Part shown: positions 35,339 to 41,684 of the stretch, piece after piece
How the letters are laid out: the number at the start of each line of letters is the position of its first letter
Numbering within the stretch: position 1 is the stretch's first letter
Source: CAYRQF01 sp964615845
GTDB lineage: Bacteria; Patescibacteriota; Minisyncoccia; Phycocordibacterales; CSBR16-119
Assembly: GCA_964615845.1 (NCBI GenBank)
Contig: CAZTRC010000006.1
Span: forward strand, 1 to 41,684
Direction of reading: 5' to 3'
Length of the DNA stretch: 41,684 nucleotides
Notes under the pieces: generated by a model
What the model was told of the DNA's origin: nothing
Seen by the model: the letters and a program-made list of their open reading frames with translations, nothing else
Database searches by the model: none
Translations under genes and position numbers: made by a program

Positions 35339-36262
35339 ATGGTCTCAAAACACAAATACCGAAATGTCACTTGGGTTGATTTGGAAACCCCAACCTTTGC
35401 CGAAATCGCTGACGTGCGAGACGAATTTAACTTGCCGGAACTCATGGCCGAAGAGCTCGGGACCAATACTTTGCGTTCAAAAGTCGATTATTATGAGAAG
35501 CTCAAGATGGTGTATCTCGTCCTTCACTTCCCTGTCATTGGAGAAGGCCGAGAGAAAAACATCGAACAAGAAATAGATTTCGTTGTGGGTAAGAATTTCG
35601 TCATCACCACCCGTTACGAGAAAATCGATCCACTTCACAACTTCTCCCGCCTCTTCGACCGCGAGAGTTTGCTCGACAAAAACAACATCGGCGAGCACGC
35701 CGGACATCTTTTCATTCACCTCATGAAAGAGCTCTACAAAGATTCTTTGGACAAACTGGAAGACATAAATTATTCGCTTAAGAATATTGAGGAAAACATT
35801 TTTAAGGGCAAGCAAGCAGAATCTGTCGAAATTATCTCCAGCACAAATAGGAAATTCCTCAATTTCAAGCAAGCGCTCCGTCATCATGGCGAAATTCTCG
35901 CTTCTTTCGAAGGCGCGGCCAAAGATCTGTTCGGCGCGATGTTTGATTACAACATCGGCATCATTATGTCCGAATACAACCGAGTAAAAAACACACTCGA
36001 CGTCGGCAAAGAAATTCTCGACGACCTCCGTGACACCAACGACGCGCTCTTGAGCACTAGGACCGGTCAAGCCATCAAGACTTTGACAATCATGACCTTC
36101 ACCCTACTCCCCATCACCCTCATTACCGGTATTTTCAGCATGAACATGCCCGAAGAAATTTTGATTATTCGAAACTCAGGTGATTTTATCCTCGTTCTCA
36201 TCCTCATGGCCGTCATTGGACTCATCATGTTTGTCTATTTCAAAGGCAAGAAGTGGTTGTGA
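35339..36262 (+). CDS. corA: CorA-family divalent cation transporter
   Basis: This 307-residue protein forms pentameric channels for Mg2+ or Co2+. The cytoplasmic N-terminal domain (1-235) carries WVDLETPTFAEIADV and the long stalk helix, and two C-terminal membrane helices (about 244-262 and 280-299) end the protein. The pore-loop motif that normally reads GMN appears as SMN in GIFSMNMPEE, an unusual change in the selectivity signature; MN and the acidic MPEE loop remain. The stop codon is part of the cysS promoter (TGA-TAGAAT). Confidence 0.9.
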   Translation: MVSKHKYRNVTWVDLETPTFAEIADVRDEFNLPELMAEELGTNTLRSKVDYYEKLKMVYLVLHFPVIGEGREKNIEQEIDFVVGKNFVITTRYEKIDPLHNFSRLFDRESLLDKNNIGEHAGHLFIHLMKELYKDSLDKLEDINYSLKNIEENIFKGKQAESVEIISSTNRKFLNFKQALRHHGEILASFEGAAKDLFGAMFDYNIGIIMSEYNRVKNTLDVGKEILDDLRDTNDALLSTRTGQAIKTLTIMTFTLLPITLITGIFSMNMPEEILIIRNSGDFILVLILMAVIGLIMFVYFKGKKWL

Positions 36263-36268
36263 TAGAAT
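36260..36268 (+). promoter_or_regulatory. Extended -10 of cysS overlapping the corA stop
   Basis: TGA-TAGAAT ends 6 nt before the cysS ATG at 36275; its TGA is the corA stop codon, so promoter and coding sequence are merged. Confidence 0.7.
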
Positions 36269-36274
36269 AGGCAA

Positions 36275-37624
36275 ATGCTGAAGATTTATAATACGCTAAA
36301 GAAGGAAGAGCAGGTTTTCACGCCGATAGAACCGGGCAAAGTCCGGATGTATTCGTGCGGGCCGACGGTGTACGGCATGCCTCATATTGGCAATTATCGT
36401 GCCTTCGTTTTTGCCGACGTCTTAAAACGAGTCCTTCAATACTCCGGCCTTGAAGTAAAGCATGTCATGAATATCACCGATGTCGACGACAAGATCGTGC
36501 GTGACTCTAAGGCAGCTAGTAAAAGTCTAGAAGAATTTACGGAGTTTTATACCGAAGAGTTCCATAAAGAATGCGCGAGGCTTAATATTACCGCACCTAC
36601 AATTGAATCTCTTGCGACAGAACATATTAATGACATGGTCAAAATGATTGAAACTCTTTTGGAAAAAGGACTCGCTTACAAGGGCGAAGACGAGAGCATT
36701 TATTTCAATATCAAAAAAGACACCGATTACGGCATACTCTCTGGCCTTGATCTAAAGAAGTCGGACGCCTCACAAAGTCGGATCAAAAACGACGAATACG
36801 ACAAAGAAAACGCTCAAGACTTTGCTCTTTGGAAAGCCTGGGACGAACAGGACGGCGATGTCTTTTGGGAGACAAGTCTTGGTAAAGGCCGACCAGGTTG
36901 GCATATCGAATGTTCAGCCATGTCGACGAAATATCTCGGAAATCATTTCGACATCCACACCGGCGGCATCGATCTCGTCTTCCCCCACCACGAAAATGAA
37001 ATCGCTCAATCAGAATCTTGCACGGACGAACAATTTGTAAACTACTGGATTCACAATGGCCACATTTTGATCGATGGTAAAAAGATGTCGAAATCTTTGA
37101 AAAATGATTATCGCTTATCCGACTTGGAAGAAAAAGGATTCTCGCCGATGGATTATCGCTACTTCCTCCTCCAAGGCAATTACCGAGGTCTCATCAATTT
37201 CACTTGGGAGGCGCTAGAGGCGGGGCAAAATGCCTTGAAGAAACTCAAAAACTTGTATCTCGATCTCGGGACTGACATCGGAGCCGTGAGTGCATTTTAC
37301 AAACAGAAATTTACCGAGGCTCTGGAAGACAATCTAAACACTCCCGAAGCTCTCGCCGTCCTTTGGACTCTCGCGCACGACAAAGACACGCTTCTCGCCG
37401 ACAAGAAAGCGACGCTTCTAGACTTCGACAAAGTTTTAGGACTCGGCATGGAGTCCTGGATAAAAGATCAAATCCCCGATGAAGTCCTCGCTCTCGCCCG
37501 CGAGCGCAACACCGCCCGTCTCGCCAAAGACTTCGCCAAGTCGGACACCCTCCGCGACCAAATCGCGGCTCTTGGATATGAAATTAAGGACAGAGGAGAA
37601 GATTTTGAAGTGAGGAAAATATAA
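36275..37624 (+). CDS. cysS: Cysteinyl-tRNA synthetase
   Basis: This class I synthetase charges tRNA-Cys. The 449 residues contain the zinc Cys and HIGH-type motif in MYSCGPTVYGMPHIGNYRAFVFADVLKRVL, VMNITDVDDKIV, GRPGWHIECSAMSTKYLGNHFDIHTGGIDLVFPHHENEIAQSE with further zinc ligands (Cys, His), and KMSKS in DGKKMSKSLKNDYRL. The C-terminal anticodon domain has RNTARLAKDFAKSDTLRDQIAALGYEIKDRGED. Length and order are normal. Confidence 0.97.
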   Translation: MLKIYNTLKKEEQVFTPIEPGKVRMYSCGPTVYGMPHIGNYRAFVFADVLKRVLQYSGLEVKHVMNITDVDDKIVRDSKAASKSLEEFTEFYTEEFHKECARLNITAPTIESLATEHINDMVKMIETLLEKGLAYKGEDESIYFNIKKDTDYGILSGLDLKKSDASQSRIKNDEYDKENAQDFALWKAWDEQDGDVFWETSLGKGRPGWHIECSAMSTKYLGNHFDIHTGGIDLVFPHHENEIAQSESCTDEQFVNYWIHNGHILIDGKKMSKSLKNDYRLSDLEEKGFSPMDYRYFLLQGNYRGLINFTWEALEAGQNALKKLKNLYLDLGTDIGAVSAFYKQKFTEALEDNLNTPEALAVLWTLAHDKDTLLADKKATLLDFDKVLGLGMESWIKDQIPDEVLALARERNTARLAKDFAKSDTLRDQIAALGYEIKDRGEDFEVRKI

Positions 37625-37652
37625 AAAATTATTAATTAATAAAAAATAAAAT

Positions 37653-38201
37653 ATGCATTGTCCAAAGTGTGGAAACACAATAAGAGAAGGAGTTAAGTTT
37701 TGTTCTGGCTGTGGGAATTCATTAAACGAGAATAGAAACCCAATAAATAATCATAACAGGCCGAATAAATTCAAATCTACGGTGTTGGCGATTTTTTCTG
37801 TTATTGTTTTTCTCGTTGTTTTTGTCGGTGTTCGTCATATTACAAAAAGGGGCGTAGAATATGTTTCTAATGAACAAAATCCATCTAAACAAGAAATGAT
37901 TGAGGGCGCTGTTCAATATGTAAAGGATACCACCATATTCCCTTCAGAACTTGATGAAGCAACAACATTTACTGGGATTAGCGGGACGTCAGATGCAATA
38001 GTTTATTATTACACTCTCCATGACATTGATCCAAGCCTAGTAAGCAACGAATCTTTAGAGGATATGCTCTTGTCTTCTCTTTGCCAAAATCCTGATACTA
38101 GATATCTTTTAGATTCAGACATAAACATGGAATACTCTTATTCCATCAAAGACACTGGTCAGAAATTCTTTGTTTCGATAACTAAAATAGATTGTTTGTA
38201 G
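37653..38201 (+). CDS. Zinc-ribbon membrane protein of unknown function
   Basis: The 182-residue protein begins with a zinc ribbon (residues 3-23, CPKCGNTIREGVKFCSGCGNS, two CxxC pairs), followed by an Asn-rich linker, one membrane helix (about 44-62) and an external domain (63-182) with an amphipathic start (QEMIEGAVQYVKDTTIFP) and two Cys near 138 and 181. The domain after the helix is not recognised. A/T content is higher than in the housekeeping genes, as in the two minus-strand genes it converges with, which suggests a recently acquired block at 37650-38900. Confidence 0.7.
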   Translation: MHCPKCGNTIREGVKFCSGCGNSLNENRNPINNHNRPNKFKSTVLAIFSVIVFLVVFVGVRHITKRGVEYVSNEQNPSKQEMIEGAVQYVKDTTIFPSELDEATTFTGISGTSDAIVYYYTLHDIDPSLVSNESLEDMLLSSLCQNPDTRYLLDSDINMEYSYSIKDTGQKFFVSITKIDCL

Positions 38202-38205
38202 AAAT

Positions 38206-38715
38206 TTAAGTAATCCTACTTTCTAAAAAGGAAATTATTTTACCAATTTTGTTAATTTTAGCTTTCGTGTATCCAGTATCTGGAGTATTTAGACTTTGCA
38301 GATGAACCTTATTACGTTCATTTCTCGCCCAATTAAGAGCCGAATACTCTCTTTGAGTTATAATTTTGTGATTTTTTAAATATATATTGAATTTACCAAA
38401 ATCAGCCCCTTTATCATTTATTGATACATTCTCTTGTATCTTCGTGCAGATAAACAAATCTTCTGACGAACCAATATCCGTTGCCGGGAGTTTGTGTTTT
38501 TCTTTATATTTAACCGAGTCGTAGAATGTGTGGCTTGGAGGACTTGTGTGTTTTCTAACCAACTCATATACCATACCTTCTACAACGGTACACAAAAGAA
38601 TTATTGCAGAACGATAGTAAGAAGACTTTGCTGTATTTCCCAAACCGGCAAGTTCTGTATGTTCTAACAGTCTCGTAGCCGCATTTATTCTTTTTTCTAC
38701 GTTAGACCAGAGCAT
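38206..38715 (-). CDS. Putative HEPN-domain toxin
   Basis: This 169-residue all-helical protein has a HEPN-like layout: a long hydrophobic helix (SYYRSAIILLCTVVEGMVYELVRKH, about 32-56) and, near residue 131, the motif RNERNKVH, which fits the catalytic Rx4-6H ribonuclease signature with the usual Asn after Arg. The stop codon of the small gene upstream touches its ATG, so the two form one operon. HEPN proteins are commonly RNase toxins or abortive-infection effectors. No MNT nucleotidyltransferase partner is present; the small protein before it may be the antitoxin. Family assignment is by motif. Confidence 0.6.
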   Translation of the reverse strand: MLWSNVEKRINAATRLLEHTELAGLGNTAKSSYYRSAIILLCTVVEGMVYELVRKHTSPPSHTFYDSVKYKEKHKLPATDIGSSEDLFICTKIQENVSINDKGADFGKFNIYLKNHKIITQREYSALNWARNERNKVHLQSLNTPDTGYTKAKINKIGKIISFLESRIT

Positions 38716-38886
38716 CTATTTCCTCTTTTTGGCTTTTTCTAAAGCCTTACTCAAAGAAGAAAAACCATTTTCCTTTAAGAACTGTCCGAGTTTTTTATCA
38801 GAACGCACCTCAAAATCTACCCCATATTTTTTTTCGATGGGGCCAATTTTTGCATCACTTCTTTTCCTTCTGATTTCTTTACTCAT
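38716..38886 (-). CDS. Small basic protein, candidate antitoxin of the HEPN gene
   Basis: I place the start at ATG 38886, giving 56 residues: MSKEIRRKRSDAKIGPIEKK, then YGVDFEVRSDKKLGQFLKENG and FSSLSKALEKAKKRK. It is basic and helical. The RRxRSDxKIGxIExKYG pattern with a repeated RSDxxLG segment is one I recall from short CPR proteins next to toxins, not verified here. TGT-TATATT lies exactly 6 nt upstream, which rules out the longer frame starting at 38943. Antitoxin or DNA-binding autoregulator roles are inferred from position and charge. Confidence 0.65.
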   Translation of the reverse strand: MSKEIRRKRSDAKIGPIEKKYGVDFEVRSDKKLGQFLKENGFSSLSKALEKAKKRK

Positions 38887-38892
38887 GGAATA

Positions 38893-38901
38893 AATATAAC
38901 A
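38893..38901 (-). promoter_or_regulatory. Extended -10 of the toxin-antitoxin candidate, leaderless spacing
   Basis: TGT-TATATT on the minus strand ends 6 nt before the ATG at 38886. Confidence 0.7.
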
Positions 38902-38914
38902 CAAATTTGCAATT

Positions 38915-39796
38915 TTATAATCCACTCTTCTGCAACTCTTCAATCAGTTTCTTCTGCTCTTTTGAAAGCGAATCCGGAATTTCAACTTCAATGACGACGA
39001 GGAGGTCACCGTGTTGGAAACGCCCAGCAGCGACACCCGAGCCTTTGATGCGGAGAATTTTGCCGGTTTGGATGCCTTTTGGAATTTTGATTTTGATCGG
39101 GCCTTCGACGCCTTCGACGTCATACGTCGCACCAAGGATGGCGTCGGTGAGTTTTACCTGTAAATTCGTGACGAGGTGAATTCCCTCTTTGCGCAGACTC
39201 TGGTGCGATTCGATATACATCTTGACCAACATATCGCCTGGCTGACCGTCAGCGATGGCCTCTCCGTAACCTTGGAGCTTCATCATTTGACCTGATTCGA
39301 TGCCGGCCGGGATCTTGATCGTGACTTCACCCTTCCCTTTTTCGGCGCTGTTTTGGGGCATTTTTATAGTCTTAGAAGTACCGAGAATCGACTCCTTGAA
39401 GCTCAAATTAAGGCCTAGAACGATGTCCCTGCCCTTTCTGACCCTGCGGCCACCAAACCCTCCACCGAAGGCCGAAAAGATGTCGTTGAGGTCAAACTCC
39501 TGGCCTCCTTGGAAGCCGTCAAAGTTCACGTTGAATCCACCGAAATCGAAGCCTCCAAAGCCTGCCCCGCCCTGTCCGCCAAACTGCGGGCCATTCGAGC
39601 CGAAGCGGTCATACTGAGCGCGTTTCTGGTCATCCGAAAGAACCTGGTAGGCTTCGTTCACTTCTTTGAACTTGGCCTCGTCACCAGTTTTTTTATCTGG
39701 ATGAAATTCATGCGCCTTTTTGCGAAAAGCTTTTTTCAGCTCTTCTTTGGAGGCGCCTCTTTCAACCTCGAGAATTTTGTAATAATCCTTGGACAT
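38915..39796 (-). CDS. dnaJ: DnaJ-type co-chaperone (J domain, G/F region, CTD; no zinc finger)
   Basis: This 293-residue Hsp40 stimulates the DnaK ATPase and delivers substrates. The J domain (1-70) has the HPD motif (EFHPDKK), followed by a Gly/Phe-rich region (about 72-125) and the two beta C-terminal domains (GRDIVLGLNLSFKESILGTSKTI, VKIPAGIESGQMMKLQGYGEA, DAILGATYDVEGVEGPIKIKIPKGIQTGKILRIKGSGV). The four-CxxCxGxG zinc finger of classical DnaJ is missing, so it is a type II (CbpA-like) protein. Its ATG overlaps the dnaK stop (TAATG). Confidence 0.93.
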   Translation of the reverse strand: MSKDYYKILEVERGASKEELKKAFRKKAHEFHPDKKTGDEAKFKEVNEAYQVLSDDQKRAQYDRFGSNGPQFGGQGGAGFGGFDFGGFNVNFDGFQGGQEFDLNDIFSAFGGGFGGRRVRKGRDIVLGLNLSFKESILGTSKTIKMPQNSAEKGKGEVTIKIPAGIESGQMMKLQGYGEAIADGQPGDMLVKMYIESHQSLRKEGIHLVTNLQVKLTDAILGATYDVEGVEGPIKIKIPKGIQTGKILRIKGSGVAAGRFQHGDLLVVIEVEIPDSLSKEQKKLIEELQKSGL

Positions 39797-41682
39797 TAGC
39801 TTTGAACCTCCGCATCTTGCACATTATCGTCTTTTTTCACTTCTTCAGCTTTCGGTTCTGCGGCTTGCGCTTTTTGCATCGCTTCGCCGATTTTTTGCAT
39901 TTCAGACATAAGTTCTTCGGTCGCGCCTTTTAGTCGCACGCCTTCATCGGTGTGATGATCTGGAAGTTCTTTGACTTCTTTGAGCTTCGAGACTTTTTCC
40001 TCGACAGATTTCTTCACATCTTCGCCAACTTTACCTTCGGCATCCTTCAAAGCTTTCTCGGCAGTGAAGATCGTCATCTCAGCGGTGTTTTTGATATCAA
40101 CAAGCTCTTTCTTTTTCTTGTCCGAGTCGGCGTTGAGTTCAGCATCTTTTTGCATCTTCTTAATCTCTTCATCAGAAAGTCCTGACGAAGCTTCGATGCG
40201 AATTGATTGTTCTTTGCCAGAAGTTTTATCTTTGGCCTTCACATTTAAGATTCCGTTTGCGTCGATATCAAACGTAACTTCGATTTGTGGAACGCCACGT
40301 GGAGCTGGTGGAATTCCTTCGAGGACGAATCGTCCGAGAGATTTGTTGTCAGCCGCCATTGGTCGCTCACCCTGAACGATGTGAATCTCGGTTGAGGTTT
40401 GGTTGTCAGCCGCGGTTGAGAAAACCTGAGATTTGCTCGCAGGGATGGTTGTATTCTTTTCGATAAGCTTTGTTCCAACTCCTCCGAGAGTTTCGATACC
40501 AAGCGATAGCGGGATAACATCGAGAAGCAAAACGTCTTTGACGTCTCCCTGCAAAACTCCACCCTGGATCGCCGCGCCGAGTGCTACGACTTCGTCTGGG
40601 TTTACAGTTAGGTTTGGTTTCTTGCCAAAGAATTTCTCCACAGCATCCTGCATCGCTGGCATGCGAGTCTGACCGCCGACGAGAATGACTTCGTTGATGT
40701 CGGCGACTTTGAATGGTGAGGCTTCCATGGCGCGTTTGGTGATCATGAGAGCCTTGTCGATGAATTCCTGGCAAATACTCTCGAGTTCGGCACGCTTCAT
40801 GGTACGGACGAGGTGCATCGGTCCAGCTTCACCGCTCGTGATGAATGGGATGTTGATTTCAGTTTCTAGAGCCGTTGAAAGCTCGATTTTGGCTTTCTCA
40901 GCAGCATCATCGAGGCGCTGTCGGGCAAGCGGGTCTTTGCGGAGATCAATGCCTTCTTGTTTGAGGAACCCTTCCGCCAACCAATTCATAATCGACTGGT
41001 CGATGTCTTTACCACCCAAGTGCGCGTCGCCGTCGGTAGATTTGACCTCGATTGTGTCTTCGGAAACTTCTAGAACGGAGATATCAAATGTTCCACCTCC
41101 GAAGTCGAACACGGCGATTTTCTCATCTTTCTTTTTATTAAATCCGTAGGCCAAAGCTGCGGCAGTCGGTTCGTTGATGATGCGTTTGACATCAAGTCCA
41201 GCAATCTTGCCCGCGTCTTTGGTTGCTTGTCGCTGAGCATCGTTGAAATACGCGGGCACTGTGATAACCGCTTCGGTCACGGTTATGCCAAGCTTGGCTT
41301 CGACGTCAGCTTTGATCTTTTGCAAGATCATGGCTGAGATTTCTTCTGGACGCTTCCAATCATCGCCGAATTTTACTTCGATACCGCCAGTTGAGCCTTT
41401 ACGAGTTTCAAATGGAATTGATTTGATGTCCTTCTGAACTTCTGGTTCGTCAAAGTTGTGACCAATAAATCTCTTGATTTGATAGATCGTGTTTTTCGGA
41501 TTTGTGATCGATTGTCTCTTCGCGGTAACTCCAACCATTGTGTCGCCATTTTTCGCAAGCGCAACAATAGAAGGCGTAGTGCGCATTCCCTCCGCGTTCT
41601 CAATTATCTTCGGCTGACCTCCTTCGATGACAGAAACTGCCGAGTTTGTTGTTCCTAAGTCGATTCCAATTATTTTTGACAT
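39796..41682 (-). CDS. dnaK: Chaperone DnaK (Hsp70)
   Basis: DnaK binds exposed hydrophobic peptide segments in an ATP-dependent cycle. The complete 628-residue protein starts MSKIIGIDLGTTNSAVSVIEGG and contains the phosphate-binding and Hsp70 signatures AYFNDAQRQATKDAGKIAGLDVKRIINEPTAAALAYG, FDFGGGTFDISVLEV and VILVGGQTRMP, the DVIPLSLGIETLGG linker region and the substrate domain. It ends in an acidic helical lid with an Ala/Glu-rich tail. The start lies 2 nt from the window edge, so its promoter (and any HrcA/CIRCE site) is not visible. grpE is not next to it on this side. Confidence 0.97.
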   Translation of the reverse strand: MSKIIGIDLGTTNSAVSVIEGGQPKIIENAEGMRTTPSIVALAKNGDTMVGVTAKRQSITNPKNTIYQIKRFIGHNFDEPEVQKDIKSIPFETRKGSTGGIEVKFGDDWKRPEEISAMILQKIKADVEAKLGITVTEAVITVPAYFNDAQRQATKDAGKIAGLDVKRIINEPTAAALAYGFNKKKDEKIAVFDFGGGTFDISVLEVSEDTIEVKSTDGDAHLGGKDIDQSIMNWLAEGFLKQEGIDLRKDPLARQRLDDAAEKAKIELSTALETEINIPFITSGEAGPMHLVRTMKRAELESICQEFIDKALMITKRAMEASPFKVADINEVILVGGQTRMPAMQDAVEKFFGKKPNLTVNPDEVVALGAAIQGGVLQGDVKDVLLLDVIPLSLGIETLGGVGTKLIEKNTTIPASKSQVFSTAADNQTSTEIHIVQGERPMAADNKSLGRFVLEGIPPAPRGVPQIEVTFDIDANGILNVKAKDKTSGKEQSIRIEASSGLSDEEIKKMQKDAELNADSDKKKKELVDIKNTAEMTIFTAEKALKDAEGKVGEDVKKSVEEKVSKLKEVKELPDHHTDEGVRLKGATEELMSEMQKIGEAMQKAQAAEPKAEEVKKDDNVQDAEVQS

Positions 41683-41684
41683 AT

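Noticed and set aside
1..41684. Alternative genetic code (TGA as Gly, as in Gracilibacteria and Absconditabacteria)
   Set aside because: Several supported genes end in TGA, and none of the conserved proteins needs TGA read as sense.
1..41684. CRISPR arrays, tRNA or rRNA genes
   Set aside because: No regularly spaced direct repeats, no cloverleaf with a TTCRA-type arm and no rRNA sequence were found by eye; a tRNAscan or Infernal run would be more sensitive.

Overview
The window looks like a chromosome segment of a Candidate Phyla Radiation (Patescibacteria, probably Parcubacteria-like) bacterium. The reasons are the compact single-copy housekeeping set, the many tiny membrane-anchored or lysine-rich proteins, an archaeal-type AspRS, a single-domain MGMT protein, small toxin-antitoxin pairs, and an almost complete lack of Shine-Dalgarno sequences. 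The standard code fits: TAA, TAG and TGA all end genes. The lineage call is by family recognition only. I saw no rRNA, tRNA, CRISPR array, transposase or phage gene.

Layout: 1-1329 holds the end of the ATP synthase operon (atpD, atpC) and a ParB-like gene. 1846-7390 holds rsmI, a glycoside-hydrolase-like protein, an S41 protease, rplI, rpmA and anchored envelope proteins. 7400-9725 holds a possible structured RNA, a secreted coiled-coil protein, an anchored thermonuclease and a HicB/HicA pair. 10324-20084 (minus strand) holds envelope and division genes, read scpA-scpB-dacA-mraY, ftsW-murG, then gltX, an M23 peptidase and an MGMT gene. 20511-27501 holds aspS, a cold-shock protein, an ABC-F ATPase, a zinc-ribbon protein and small basic proteins. 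29910-37624 holds trpS, dnaB-recR, rplU, corA and cysS. 37653-41682 holds a zinc-ribbon membrane protein, a HEPN-like toxin-antitoxin candidate and dnaK-dnaJ.

The most striking pattern is a set of twelve single-gene cassettes between the housekeeping genes. Each has a near-consensus TTGACA-N17-TATAAT promoter (one has N16), an unrecognised ORF and its own GC-rich hairpin terminator. Eleven also have a G-poor, C/A-rich 5' leader without a Shine-Dalgarno; the twelfth looks leaderless. They lie at 1334-1809, 9780-10263, 15934-16790, 20132-20503, 21886-22642, 24350-25155, 27573-28113, 28129-28541, 28926-29884, 30921-31358, 33471-33915 and 33935-34872. They resemble phage 'morons' in design. Most housekeeping genes instead have an extended -10 (TGN-TATAAT type), no clear -35, and the -10 placed about 6 nt before the start codon, which predicts leaderless mRNAs.

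The products also form themes. One is wall growth and division (MraY, MurG, FtsW, DacA, the M23 peptidase, ScpAB). Another is translation (four aminoacyl-tRNA synthetases, L9, L21, L27, RsmI, ABC-F). A third is the interface with the surroundings: the thermonuclease with an Excalibur domain, the hydrolase-like protein, and many anchored or secreted proteins of unknown role.
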